A stretch of DNA of 64,000 nucleotides. It comes from Diaporthe sp. PMI_573. Taxonomy: Eukaryota > Ascomycota > Sordariomycetes > Diaporthales > Diaporthaceae. Positions 12,700 through 24,739 of the stretch are shown one piece after another; the first letter of the stretch is position 1; each line of letters starts with the position of its first letter. Made by a program: the position numbers and the translations under genes. The notes under the pieces are model-generated. The model was not told the DNA's origin. It was given only the letters and a program-made list of their open reading frames with translations, and ran no database searches. The stretch is from NCBI GenBank assembly GCA_021399435.1, contig JAJTUP010000013.1, positions 1,178,001-1,242,000 of the forward strand, in the 5' to 3' direction.

Positions 12700-13955
12700 A
12701 TGGTAAAAGAGACAGAGGGCAGGTTCAACGTCGGGGACACAAGCCTCTACACAAAAACATGGCTCGTAAGTTAACATGTAACACATTCCTCCCCCTCGTC
12801 ATTCCATCATTCACTCAACCTGTCAAACCCATCCACCCGTCCTTCCGCCCCGCTGCCCGGCCGGCCGTCACCCTCCGTGCCGCCCGCCTCACCCAGCTGC
12901 CGTGTCTCACATCGTCACACCCTCACGCCCGCAGCCTGACATACATACGCACATACATACATCTGCATGCACGCACCCGAGGCAACCATGCTGACAACGG
13001 CCCCCACCAGCCCGACGGGCCCACCACAGACACCAAGGCCAAGCTCGTCTTCGTGCACGGCTTCAGCGACCACGTGGGCCGGTACTACGGCTTCTTCCCG
13101 CACCTCGCGGGGTCGGGGATAGCCGTGTACGCCTTCGACCAGCGCGGGTGGGGCCAGAGCGTCGCCCGCCCCGCGGACAGGGGCCACTCCGGGCCGACGG
13201 CGCAGGTGCTATCTGACATCGCCGCCTTCGTCAGGGAGGTCGCGATCCCCGCCGAGCCCGCGGGGGCCCCGCTCTTCGTCATGGGCCACTCCATGGGCGG
13301 CGGCGAGGTCCTCGCGCTGGCCAGCACGCCCGAGTACGAGGAGAGCGTGGTGTCCCGCGTGAAGGGTTGGATCCTCGAGGCCCCCTTCATCAACTTCCCC
13401 CCCGCTGCTCGGCCGGGCGCCCTCAAGGTGTTCGCGGGCAGGCTGGCGGGGCGGGTCCTCCCGCGCATGAAGCTCGCGAACCCCATCCCGCCAGAGGACC
13501 TGAGCCGCGACCCCGCGGTCGTGCAGAGCCTGCGGGACGACGAGCTGTGCCACGACACGGGGACGCTCGAGGGGCTCGCGGGCCTGCTGGACCGCACCGC
13601 CGAGCTGGCGGCGGGCAGGTACCGGCTCAGCCCCCGGGTGCGGAGCCTGTGGCTCGGCCACGGCGACATGGACAAGGCTACGTGCTTTGATGCGTCCAAG
13701 GCGTGGTTTGATCGGCAGGAGCAGATCCCCGACCGGGAGTTTAGGAAGTACGATGGCGCGTTCCATCAGCTGCATGCTGATACCGGGCGGGAGGAGTTCT
13801 ACGCCGACGTCGAGAGGTGGATCCTGGCGAGGTGTGGTGATGGTCCCGCTGAGGCGGCGGCTGGGGCCTCGGCCGCGGACGGAGCTGCTCCTCCCGAGGA
13901 GACCGAGGCCTCGCAGTCTCAGGCTGCGGATGGCAAGGTCGAGTCTAAGCTCTGA
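12700..13955 (+). CDS. Alpha/beta hydrolase, monoglyceride-lipase-like (S33 family)
   Basis: Two exons, 12700-12765 and 13011-13955, give 336 residues. The 245-nt intron (GTAAGT donor, GCTGAC branch point) lies just after the N-terminal motif. The first exon starts MVKETEGRFNVGDTSLYTKTW and the second continues PDGPTTDTKAKLVFVHGFSDH, the usual opening of fungal Yju3-like lipases. The nucleophile elbow is GHSMGG. The acid is probably the last Asp of LGHGDMD and the base the first His of GAFHQLH, so the triad looks complete. Yju3-like enzymes hydrolyse monoacylglycerol at lipid droplets or ER membranes; the exact substrate is uncertain. The C-terminal 35 residues are Ala/Glu-rich and probably disordered. 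The coding region is very GC-rich. Confidence 0.9.
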
Positions 13956-15703
13956 TGCTCTGATGCCTGGACGGCGACTCCAGAGCGTGGAGATGGAATG
14001 TGATGATATCCGGGCGTGAGGCTTGGACCCCGGTCCGGTTTACGGTACGGCAAGCTGGAGTGGTGTACTGAGTGGCCATCCGGTCCTTGCTCCACCCTTC
14101 CTTGTAAATGTGATGGTGGTGGCCGCTGCATTACATGATGTGTGGTAGTCACAGGCCCGGCGAGAAAGGTTCAGAGGCTTTCTGGGTCTGACGAGTCCAT
14201 ATTTCTGCATGTTCCCATGTCGCGGATTTAACAAAGCCTATATATGAGTTCTATATTTGAAAGATTCCACGATATTGCCCTGTATCTCAGCCTGCACCAT
14301 CCTCCTATGAATGCCTTTTTCAGTGGGGGGGGGGGCGCTATGAAGGACACATTCGGGACCCAGTGAGTTTCTGCTGTTTCGTTTGAGGTATGCGGAATCT
14401 CCATGGGCATTTACGTGTTCTTTGTTTGTGACTGAATCTCTGCTGGACTTCGTTGGAGCAATGGCATGGACAAGATCCCCTCTCTGGAACCCAAGGTGCG
14501 TTTCACAGTGGACGCTTTCGTAAAGAGTATAGAGGATCTCCTGCCGGTGCGCAACACGATTATGATGCAGCGGCAGGTGGCATGGCTCGGCGAGAATGGC
14601 CCAAGACGAGCACGGCAGGAGGCGGTACTGCGTACTGGGCTCGATGACGATGGCCCACCACAGGATAGACCGGGCCCACTCAGCTGTCCCCATGTGTATA
14701 TATATATATATATATGCACAGAGTGTGCTGTGACTGCAGTGCATCGCACCGTGGCACCGGCTGGTCAGCTCTGTTGATGGGGTTGAAACGCTTGGGGTCC
14801 CGAGTTGCGCCGAAACATGGGGAACATGTTATAATAGCATGTGCCCCGTCATGGACTTTTGTCTTTTTTCCTCTCTCCCACTTTCTTTCCCACCATCACC
14901 GCCAAGTCCCAACTGATCATGGTCCACGAGTACAAATGCTATCCGTCGGTGTTTTCGAACATCTGTCGATGAGCATGAGTCGGTCCAAGGAGCTCACCGC
15001 CGGTCCCCACCCCGCGCATGTCGAACCTACCTTGGGCGGTACAACAAACAACCAGCCAGCCCAAGGGACGGACTCAACAAGCAGCCCGTGGCTGGTGAGA
15101 CCTGCGGCCATGGGGTTCTCCCCATGCACACTACGATGTCATGCAGATCAGAGTCAGCCGGGCGGGGAGCCTCTCAGCCTGACCAGCTCAAGATGGATCC
15201 AGCCTCGAAAAGACCGCATCCCGCCGCTGTCAGCTCGAAGCTTAGACCCTGTGCATCTCGCTCTCGCTCTTTAGCGCCGCTGCCAAGCATGAAGCTACCC
15301 TCTGCTCCCCGCGATGGCTCTGGCATTTGCGCGACGGAACCTCCAGAGACCAAGGAAGAAGGAGGAAAGGGACCTCATTTAATCACAGCTCCCAAGGTGG
15401 GTACCAGGTGGGCAAGGTAGGGGAGGTAGGGAAGCTTTTCTTTGAAGGTTTGCGTATAAGCTTGCTCGCCCTGCCGAAGTTTAATCCAACAAACAACAGC
15501 TCGGCCTATCGCGCTGGACGACCACCCGCCTCGCTTACCTCACGACGCCAACTGGGCGAGCCACCTCGTCTCGTCCTGTTTGTCTCTCCCGTTCTGTGCA
15601 CGCGAAACGCAAACACCGTTTTGAAATCACTGACCAGTGGTTTTCGTCCTTGATCCCCCCCCCCCCAATCAACTGGCAGACAGCCGGCCAGAGTCGACAC
15701 AAC
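13956..15703. other. Long intergenic region with simple repeats
   Basis: 1.75 kb before the CDF transporter. It has a run of 11 G (14325-14335), a TA microsatellite and a run of 12 C (15655-15666) about 40 bases before the CDF start codon. Several 60-190-codon frames exist but show no domain. It probably holds a long promoter and 5' leader. Confidence 0.5.
14697..14715. repeat. TA dinucleotide microsatellite
   Basis: Nineteen bases of alternating T and A in the intergenic region upstream of the CDF transporter gene. Confidence 0.95.
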
Positions 15704-17194
15704 ATGGAGCCTGACCTATCCGCCTCCATCACTCACCACCCGCATCCCTTCCATCTCCACCACCACACCTCCAATGTCTCGCGCTCCAACAACCACCCAC
15801 CAATGTCTGGCGCGCGGTCTACCCACGGCAACAGCAATGACAACGGCAATGTCGCCGCGAGCACTGCCCTCGAGGCCGACCAGGTGAAGGGCGAACAGGA
15901 AGGAGCCCACGCGCGGCACCCGCCACAGCATGAGGACGTTGAGAACCAGAAGACGGGCGGGCGTCTCCCCCGGTACTCTGTCGAGAGCGACCCCTACGGC
16001 CTGTCCGCCGGGTACAAGACAGCCGACGAGCTGGAGAAGATCAAGGCCAACATCTCTAGGAAGCGTGACGGGCCGCCCTCCTCCTCTCAAGCCGGCCCTG
16101 GTACCACCAGCACCACCTCGTCGCCCGCTCCCAGTATGAGGCGCGGCGGGTCCAGTCTGGTGCCTAGCTTCGGCCGCAAGGCCGCTCAGTACCGCCGCCT
16201 GCAGGGCTTCTACAACCGCCAGAACGAGACCATTGAGCGCATGCTCAAGTCGGTCGACGAGCACGTCGCCGAGGCCAGGCATGAGCAGGGCGAGGACCAG
16301 CTCAAGTTCAAGATCGCCGTCTGGGGCTCCTTTGTCGCCAACGTCGTGCTGGCCGCCCTGCAGGTGTACGGTGCCATATCATCGAGCTCCCTCTCGCTCT
16401 TCACCACCATGGCCGACGCCATCTTCGACCCGCTCAGCAACATCACCCTGATCTTCGCCAACCGCGCCGTTCGCCGCGTCGACCCGGCGCGATTTCCCTC
16501 GGGCAAGGCCCGCCTCGAGACCGTCGGCAACATCACCTTCTGTTTCCTGATGACCGCCGTCTCGCTCATCCTCATCGCCTTCTCCGCGCGCGAGCTGGCC
16601 GACCGCGAGGGCGAGGGCGGGGTTAACCGCTTCCACCTTCCCTCCGTCATCGCAGTCAGCGTCGCCTTCGTCACCAAGCTGGCCCTGTTCCTCTACACCT
16701 GGGCCCTCAAGGACCGGTACTCGCAGATCCTGATCCTGTGGCAGGACCACCGCAACGACCTGCTCATCAACGGCTTCGGCATCCTGACCTCGGTCGGCGG
16801 CTCCAAGCTCATCTGGTGGATCGACCCGGCCGGCGCCATCATCATATCCGTCGTCATCAGCTTCGCCTGGCTGCGCACCGCCTTCACCGAGTTCCTCCTG
16901 CTCGTCGGCGTCGTCGCCTCCGTCGAGACCCAGCAGCTCATCACCTACGTCTGCTGCACCCACAGCCCCGCCATCAAGCAAATCGACACCGTTCGTGTCT
17001 ACCACTCCGGCCCCCGTCTCATTGCAGAAGTTGATGTGGTCATGGACCCGAACGAGTCCCTGCAGGAGACACACGACGTCGCGGAGGACCTGCAGTTCAA
17101 GCTTGAGAGCCTGCCGGATGTGGAGAGGGCGTACGTGCATGTTGACTATGAGACGGATCACAAACCGGAGCATTTCTACAAGAAGGATCTATGA
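15704..17194 (+). CDS. Cation diffusion facilitator, Mn/Fe-type motifs
   Basis: Single-exon gene of 496 residues. The start at 15704 (MEPDLSASITHH) is preferred over an in-frame codon at 15596 because a C-run and leader-like sequence lie between them. The first ~190 residues are hydrophilic, with a His-rich segment near residues 11-22, and probably cytosolic. The membrane domain follows (AVWGSFVANVVLAALQVYG, ETVGNITFCFLMTAVSLIL, FAWLRTAFTEFLLLVGVVAS). Both metal sites carry DxxxD: DAIFD at 238-242 and DHRND at 348-352. Zn-type members have HxxxD instead, so Mn (or Fe) export from the cytosol by proton antiport is the better guess. The C-terminal cytosolic domain (VRVYHSGPRLIAEVDVVMD) is the dimerising ferredoxin-like fold. 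Membrane location (vacuole, Golgi or mitochondrion) cannot be read from the sequence. Confidence 0.92.
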   Translation: MEPDLSASITHHPHPFHLHHHTSNVSRSNNHPPMSGARSTHGNSNDNGNVAASTALEADQVKGEQEGAHARHPPQHEDVENQKTGGRLPRYSVESDPYGLSAGYKTADELEKIKANISRKRDGPPSSSQAGPGTTSTTSSPAPSMRRGGSSLVPSFGRKAAQYRRLQGFYNRQNETIERMLKSVDEHVAEARHEQGEDQLKFKIAVWGSFVANVVLAALQVYGAISSSSLSLFTTMADAIFDPLSNITLIFANRAVRRVDPARFPSGKARLETVGNITFCFLMTAVSLILIAFSARELADREGEGGVNRFHLPSVIAVSVAFVTKLALFLYTWALKDRYSQILILWQDHRNDLLINGFGILTSVGGSKLIWWIDPAGAIIISVVISFAWLRTAFTEFLLLVGVVASVETQQLITYVCCTHSPAIKQIDTVRVYHSGPRLIAEVDVVMDPNESLQETHDVAEDLQFKLESLPDVERAYVHVDYETDHKPEHFYKKDL

Positions 17195-18515
17195 GAGAGG
17201 GTCTTCTCTGCCTTGCTAAACTGTGACTCCTTCTCTCACCCCTTCAGGTCTGATAATAAAGTACGAGGCGATCCGGTACGGATTGTGACTACTCTTGGCT
17301 GAGCATTTGAAGTCACTTGGGATTCGTAAATAGACATATCCCTCCTTCCTGTTGCATGAGCATATAGAGACGATTCTCGGTCCTTTTGTCATTCTGTGCA
17401 TCAACGTGAGCAACCACACAAGAGTCGCTTCAAGAGTGCACTCGTAGGCAACATTCTGCACACTTCAGACTTGGCTTTGCATCAAGCAAGGCTTATTCGG
17501 CATCCGGTCCCTTCTTGAGGCTCGATCCGAGTCCAGCCCGGAGAAATATGCAGGCTAAGGACCGGGACAGGCGGGGGACCAGACCCGTCTTGACGACATT
17601 GACCGGCATCATGGCGTAGACCCGACACCGGGGGCCGGCAAGGGGCGGAGGCGTCCGCCTTCCTTCTCGACTGTCGGCCCGCTCTCCATCAGCGGAAAGC
17701 GTCATCCCGGAGACGGATACCGTGGCTGGCGGAGACGGGTGAAGCTGGGCAAGAGACAGGCGACACCTCCACGCTGAAGATGTTTGCTCTCGAACTTTCC
17801 GACCACGATTTGTGCGGGATTGCGAGCGATGAGCAACCGTGATATCCAGAATATCACTGCACATCAATTACTGCCGCCCATGCACAACGCCACGCCCGTG
17901 AGCGCACCTTGGCAGCCTTGGCTGACCCACCCGTCCCAGGCGCCCTGGGCAATCTACCAGGCGAGCGGCCGTGATTCTGATTCGGACACATCCAAGATGG
18001 TAACCACGATAGCTCCCGCGTTGCTGTGCCGGACAGGGTCAGACGCGCATACGTATAAGCGGTTGAGGCGTGAGTGCAAATAGGAAATTCCGTCATCTGC
18101 CAAGATGCCGACCGACCATCCACCGCAGGGTGACCTACCCTTTCTCGGGTGATGAACCAGTTATAAAGGGTTCTGATCGCCTTTGGCAGTGCGATATCTC
18201 CTTGACGACTTATTTCCCCTCTATTGCGACAGATTCCCGCATACAATGTTCTGCGTTCCCCGCGTGGGGGGGACTGTGCCTTGGCGAATAGATGGCTGGG
18301 GATATAACGTCTTTCCCAGCACGTACCACGGGGCCATGGAAGGGGAAAAGGACGAAGGAAAGTCTCATACCTGCCCTTTGCGGCACTGGCCTATATTGCT
18401 CGTCGTCGATCGGATACTACAGGGATTCCTGGCTTAGGCTCCGGCCAGTTAGTTGACTGAGCGCGGGTTTCATCGGACGCGAAACCCCGGCGCAATCCTT
18501 CCTGCTTTTGCCATA
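17195..18515. other. Intergenic, promoter of the MFS permease
   Basis: 1.3 kb between two plus-strand genes. Frames of up to 130 codons occur on the minus strand without family features. No RNA gene or repeat recognised. Confidence 0.5.
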
Positions 18516-20190
18516 ATGACAGGATCTGTCACGGCGGCCCGGCCGCAAGGCACGGATGAGAAGTCGGCGGTCGTGCTGCAGGACGACGGGGGTGGCGATA
18601 GCCCGTCTGTCACAGAGGTGCTCGAGGAGAAGCCGAAGAGAACATGGAAATCCCATCTATGGGACACATTCGACAAGTCACCGGAAGAGCGGCGCTTCCT
18701 TTTCAAGCTCGATGCTGTACTGATGACACTGGCCTCTCTGGGGTATTTCATCAAGTATCTTGATCAGGTATGTTCCTGAATTCATCTACTCCCACACAAA
18801 AGGTTCATGCAGTATGAGGCTAATCAAAGTGCTCACAGGTCAATATCAATAACGCCTTTGTGTCTGGTATGAAAGAGGACCTGAACCTCTTCGGGAATGA
18901 GTTGAATTATATGCAGGTCTGCTGGACTGTGGGATATGTTGTGGGAGAAATTCCCAGGTAGGACTACCAGCGACCGATGGTGATTGAGCTCAGCTGATCT
19001 CCTTTCCAGTAACTTGTTGCTCACCCGTATCCGTCCTGGAATTTGGATCCCGATTTGCGAGGTAGGCTCAAGAGGTCAACCTACCAGCTTATAAACCACC
19101 TACTAACAACAGTCTTCAGGTCACCTGGTCGGTCCTCACCATCTTGTTGGCAAAATGCCAAACAGCTACCCACATCTACGTCCTGCGCTTCTTCATCGGC
19201 CTGGCAGAGAGCACCTTCTATCCAGGGATGCAGTACATAATCGGGTCATGGTACCGCAAGGACGAGCTGGCGAAGCGGTCGTGCCTCTTCCACGCCATGG
19301 GCAACGTCGGTTCCATGGTCTCTGGCTACCTCATGGCTGGCTCGCACAGCTTGGACGGCGTCCACGGCTTTCATGGATGGCAGTGGCTCTTCATCACCAA
19401 TGCCGTAGTGTCCCTGCCAATCTCTATCTCAGGCTTCTTCTTCCTCCCGGACCTGCCCGAGATCACGAAGGCGTGGTACTTCACGCCCGAGGAGATCGCC
19501 CTCGCAAAGGAGCGGATGCGCCTCGAGGGCCGAGCCCAGCGCGCTCCGTACACGACGGCTAAATTCAAGAAGATCTTCTCGAGCTGGCACATCTGGGCGC
19601 TGATGGCGCTGTATATCCTCTTCAACAACGGTAACGGCGGCGCGTCGCAACCCGCCTTCCCCCTGTGGCTCAAGGACCAGGGCTACAGCCTGCGCGAGGT
19701 CAACATCTACCCCACCATCACCGAGGTGGTGAGCATCGTGACGACTCTTGTCTACGCCTGGACGTCGGACAGCCTGTTCCGCGGGGCCCGCTGGCCCGCC
19801 ATCGTGTTCTCGGGCCTGGTCAAGATCGTCGCCTACGTGCCTCTGACGGTCTGGGCCGTGCCTGATAGCCTTAAGTGGGCCGCCTTCATCCTGTGCGGCT
19901 TCGGAGGCGGCATCTCCGGGCTGACGTTCGCGTGGGCTCACGAGATCTGCAGCGACGACAATGAGGAGCGCGCGCTCGTCACGGGCGCCATGAATCAGAT
20001 GGCGTATGTGTTCCAGGCGTGGCTGCCGCTTGTCATCTGGCAGCAGGTCGAGGCGCCCGCGTACCCTAAGGGGTACCCGAGTATGGTTGGGCTGTCGGTC
20101 GGGCTGATTGCCATCGCGTTTGTCATCCGCTTTCTGCATAAGCGGGAGATCCGGCTCAAGGCTGCTGCAGCCACGTCTGCTATTGCTTAA
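18516..20190 (+). CDS. MFS permease, allantoate/pantothenate (Dal5/Liz1/Fen2) type
   Basis: Four exons, 18516-18767, 18839-18957, 19010-19061 and 19120-20190, give 497 residues. All three introns (71, 52 and 58 nt) have GTANG donors. The ATG at 18516 starts [12 protein letters not shown] and is followed by a charged cytosolic N-terminus ([23 protein letters not shown]), then [21 protein letters not shown]. The fourth exon contains [22 protein letters not shown] and [17 protein letters not shown]. These are typical of the anion:cation symporter family, which imports allantoate, pantothenate, biotin precursors or nicotinate. Twelve membrane segments can be followed through [14 protein letters not shown] near the end. 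The substrate is not predictable; a plasma-membrane location is inferred. Confidence 0.92.
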
Positions 20191-21224
20191 GCGTGTGTCC
20201 GCTTATATAGCTCTGCAAGGTGTTTGCGAGATGCTGGTTGGAGGTTGCGTGTATGACCGACCACTAAACCACAGATGATCGGTCGCTCTATTCATTCGTA
20301 GAAACACAGCTTGAGTACTCAGCCATCAACGATAGGTTGGGTTTGACTGCTGGTCTATAGACTTAACCTGTAATGATACAGTATTAAGGGGCATTGTACT
20401 CTGTCTTCTCTATCTTTCACACTTACAGGTGGTACCTAAAGAATGACATGTCCAGTTAGCAAGATATAAGATCACTGAACAATTACACAGACTAAGAGCT
20501 CATGATTGTAGTGCAGGTGCTGGGCAAAGTCGCACCTGATCTCATGTGGAAGACCAAGGCTTCCGAGCGTGCAGAAGTACTGTTGAAATAAAAACTGAGA
20601 GTAAAGACATAAATAAGAAGACAAACTAAGGACAAAAAGACACCAGCCTCATGATACACATTGCATCATTGGACCTTTTGCGCTTGTGTGAGAACGACTA
20701 TCGTCGTCATGTTTGTATTACTACCTACAATCTTTGAGAGCAGCGCAAATGATAGATACCTAGGTAATAAAGACTATCTACTTTACCTATGTATGTAGGT
20801 AAGTAGGTCCTGGATTTTACTTGCCTAGGGTGCGGGAGGGGAGCAAAAGGGTAGTGAACTGAGTGCAGTCGAGAAGGACTGCATGTGGGTCACTGGTGAG
20901 TGGCATTTCTCAAATAGCCTTGAGATGAGCAGACATTGATCACAGAATCCTTTTGAGAGGGTGTTCGCCCTACTTATAGACCATTCAAGCACTGCCTCCC
21001 CTCATACATTGCTGGCAGTCACCCTTATAGGCTGTGGGCTGCATACTGCAGCTGACTGCAGATGGAGTTGCCCGGCCCTTCCAAGGTTGCCCCTCATCGT
21101 CCCTGGCCAGATCTACTAACGCTGACACCTCGCCTTGCTTTATTTCAGCACGCATACACTCTTCTTTGCCTCCTAGTCACCATAATAGCTTCTGGTCAGA
21201 GGTCTTCTTTCTAGTAAAGCGAAC
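20191..21224. other. Intergenic boundary to the accessory region
   Basis: 1.03 kb of comparatively AT-rich sequence between the permease and the NLR-like gene. It carries one TACCTAGGTA palindrome. No coding region recognised. Confidence 0.5.
20757..20766. promoter_or_regulatory. TACCTAGGTA palindrome, copy 1
   Basis: Exact 10-bp palindrome about 460 bases upstream of the HeLo-NACHT start. Related half-site runs (CCTATGTATGTAGGTAAG) follow within 40 bases. Function unknown. Confidence 0.4.
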
Positions 21225-24200
21225 ATGGAGCCAGTCAGCCTTGCCATCAGTGTCGTATCCCTGGTGGGCGTCTTCAAGGACTGCATCGACCTCTTCTCCA
21301 TGATTTCAGCCGCCAAGTCCCTGGGGACCGATTTTGAAATTCTGAATGCGAAGCTAGACGTGGAGAAAACACTCTTTCTGCAATGGGCTCAGCGTGTGAG
21401 ACTGCTACAGCCGGACTACGACGAACGCCTGGACGACTGGCGGACAAGCAGGGCCGTGTCAGCCACACTGTGTGCCTTACGATCCCTCCTGAGCAGGACC
21501 GATGATCTCCAGAAAAAGTATGGGTTGAGATTGGACCGGGAATTGGATTCCACAGCCAGTGGTGCGCTCAGCACTCTCGGGGAGGGCATAGGATCAGCCC
21601 TCATGGGAACTACCACAGCGACTGTCGGCCCTGAGATCACACCCATCATAAGTGGACCAAGGATGAAGCAGTTCTCGAGTGATTTCGATGCCTTCAACCA
21701 ACGAGTCAAGGCCACTCAGAAGCAATCCTCTCTTAAGAAGCGCCTCATGTGGGTCGTTAAAAGCCGCGAAGACTTCACTTTATGGATTCAGCACACCGCA
21801 GATTTCGTCGGTAAACTGAACGCACTCATCCCTCCCCGCCAGGACTCGGATAACCCTGTTGCACAACTGGTGCAGGACATCGAGAAAATCAAGAGTATTG
21901 GGGCCACCCAATTAGTCTTACACGCTGCTAAGCAGATCGACGCCACCACAGCAGACTCGGCGGATAAGTACATCGAGGAAAGGCGGCTTGAAGTCTTCGA
22001 AGAATGTCAATGCCGCATCCTCGATTGCTTGCGGTTTTCCACAATATATGACCGTAAGTCAATGGCATTGTCTCACTTATTGATCTCGGAGTGCTTATCT
22101 TCTACCCTCAAGACCACGCGCTGACGACATGTCACCGAATACAGGAATCAGAAGCGTCCCAGCTGCTCACACGAAGACACTGCAGTGGTTATTGAATACC
22201 ACCTCCCTATCACCCGAGATTAAAGGAGACTCTATAGCTGAGTGGCTCGAGTCGGGATCAGGCGTCTATTGGGTCTGTGGCAAGGCCGGAAGTGGGAAGT
22301 CAACCTTGATGAAACACTTGTTCTGGGAGCTGAAGGATACAGATCGTGAGTCACCTCGCCACTTGTTGGTTACAAATATCTGCACTTGCTCGGACATGAT
22401 TTATTAGTTGTCTGCGTGGGGCTGACGAACATGGTCAATAGGGCTTCTGGAGACCTGGGCCGGGAGTAAGGAATTGATAACTGCAGCTTTCTTCTTCTGG
22501 CATCTTGGTACGCCGGAGCAGAAGACAAAGGAAGGACTATTCAGAAGCCTTCTATACACGATTCTTGCCGCGGATCCATCCCTAATTCCCCATCTCTTGC
22601 CAGGAATGTGGCAGGATGCATATGACATGGTCACATGGAGAGAACGCAAAGTTGAGCAGGACCCTTTAATTGGAAAAAGACGCCATCAGCACTACGATTA
22701 CGTAAGTGGGGAGATAGACCAGGGGTTTCCAAAAATTAAAGAGGAGGATGAGGAATATATGGGAGTGGAGGAGATGAACAAACTGGTGGAGAAGGCAAGG
22801 CCACACCCCCCAACAGCGCGGAGAACCCGAAGAGTCGGAAGGAGAGATTTCACGCACGGTGCCAGGCCGACACTCGAAGTTCCGTCAACCAGAGAAATGG
22901 GTGAAGCTTTCCAAAGACTAAAGAGGGAGCAGACAAAACATAAGTTCTGTTTCTTCATTGACGGTCTCGACGAGTACGCGGGCGACCATTTAAGCGGCAC
23001 TGACATCATTCTAAGTCTTGCTTCGAACGATGAACAAGGAGACAACGAGAATATCAAGATAATCGTTTCTAGTCGACCGATACCAATTTGTATGCAGGCT
23101 TTCTCTCGGAAGAAGAAGCTCCAGCTCCAAGATATCACGCGCGGTGACATCGCGGCCTATGTTGATGACACTATCAGAAGCCACGAATACATAGAGAGGA
23201 TCATCGCCATGGACGAAGCTTGCGTCAGCGGAATCCTCTATGACTTGGTAGATAAGGCATCAGGGGTTTTTCTTTGGGTCGTACTGGCCTGCAGGTCGTT
23301 GTTGGAAGGTTTCGCTGCCTACGACTTTCCCGAAGAGTTACGACGACGTGTCGATGAACTACCACCCGAACTTGAGCTGTTGTTTCAGCACATGCTCTAC
23401 AAGATGGAAAAGAGATACCAGCAGCTAGCGGCCAAGCTGCTCCGGGTCTGCTATCAAGCCCGCCTGAACGAGGACGCACGAAGGCAGGCCTGGGCCCTGG
23501 ATTCCACTGCTCCGAAGTGGACCAAAATAAGCGCCGACGACGAGACGGTGCTGGGCCTATCCACACTTGGGCTTGCTCTGCTTGATGAGTATGGTTTCGA
23601 TCTGGCACGGCCTCCTGATGGACGAGCTCTTACGAGGCATGAGATCAACGCCAAATGCAACATCTTCGACGCAAGATTGCGGAGCAGATGCTGCGGACTT
23701 CTTGAAACGCGCAGCCTCGAGAAACTCGCTGAGTCGACAGTAGAATTCATGCACCGCAGCGTGTTCGAATTCCTCTCCTCCGAAGGCGTACTTGACTTGC
23801 CTTGCTTACAAGTCGATGATGGCACCTCAAGATTCGAGCCGAATGCCGTGCTATCCCGAATGTACCTCCATGCAATGCCGCTGATGCCAAATCCGGGAAG
23901 ATTAAAAGTTTTTGCAAGCGGGAGCCTGGTCAGCATCAGACACTCGATAGCAGGAACCCAGGCTGGGCTTGGCATGTTGCAGCAGTTTGCCAAAGTGACC
24001 TTGGAAATGACGAGAAAGGCAAGTGGTGGCCATTTGACGCTCGCTTTCTTCAAGCAGATCAAAGAGCATTTTCCAAAACCAACCAAGAAAAGTGAAACCA
24101 CTTTGGCACTTCTTCTGGCGGCTGAGCTGGGCATGACAGAAATCGTTTTAGAGCATGCCATCAAAGCCCCCGAGCCCGCCCATACACCTCTCCTTTACCA

Positions 24201-24711
24201 TGCGGTGGGGAGACCTTATACGCGCTGTCTGCCCATCTGGCGGCTGCCAGTCCCGCCAGACATGATCAAATACCTTCTTTCCGAGCCACCACGAATATTT
24301 AGCCCCAATGAAACTTTCAACAATTCAGGCGAAAACCTTACGCCATGGACATGCTGGTTACGACACATGCAACAGTGCAAAGGAGATGCCGAGCCAGCTT
24401 CAGCTTTCGATGAAATCACCAGACTGTTCATTGAGACGGGCGCAGATGTGACGGCCCGGCTTCCTAATGCCGTGTTACATAACTCATTGGAGTCGTTGAT
24501 CCGATGGCGGATCTTAGAGGCCGGGTCCGAAGGCCAGAAAAATGAATACCTGGAAAGTACGCACGTTCCTCCTCTGGCTGAGCGGTGTGATGAAATTCTG
24601 CGAATGGTGAAGGCGAAGAGGTTGGAGGCGAAGAGGTTGGAGGCGAAGAGCCGCGAAATCCAGAGCCAGCCGCAAGCAAGCTCGACGGGTGGGCATTGCA
24701 CAGTGTCTTGA
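21225..24711 (+). CDS. HeLo-NACHT NLR-like protein (incompatibility/immunity type)
   Basis: Three exons, 21225-22053, 22145-22345 and 22442-24711, give 1,099 residues. Residues 1 to about 215 are a HeLo domain: MEPVSLAISVVSLVGVFKDC opening, then FSMISAAKSLGTDFEILNAK and LDVEKTLFLQWAQRV. HeLo domains of HET-S/HET-E-type proteins can insert in membranes and cause cell death. The first intron separates HeLo from NACHT. The NACHT domain has the P-loop GKAGSGKS (322-329), Walker B FFIDGLDEY (514-522) and a sensor-like IIVSSRPIPI. Helical winged-helix-like and DUF-type segments follow (TVEFMHRSVFEFLSS). The C-terminus lacks regular WD40 or TPR repeats; one ankyrin-like stretch (TTLALLLAAELGMTEIVLEHA) is visible. 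A Lys/Glu-rich minisatellite-coded segment precedes the end, GGHCTVS, a possible CaaX box. Predicted role is non-self recognition; the trigger is unknown. Confidence 0.9.
24613..24650 (+). repeat. 15-bp minisatellite in the NLR-like gene
   Basis: Two and a half units of GCGAAGAGGTTGGAG, coding for (A)KRLE repeats near the C-terminus. In frame, so copy-number change would alter protein length by five residues per unit. Confidence 0.9.
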
Positions 24712-24739
24712 GTACCACCGATGTAGTACGCAAGCTTCA

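Noticed and set aside
15596..15703. N-terminal extension of the CDF transporter
   Set aside because: Codes through a 12-C run and leader-like sequence; the ATG at 15704 is a more natural start.
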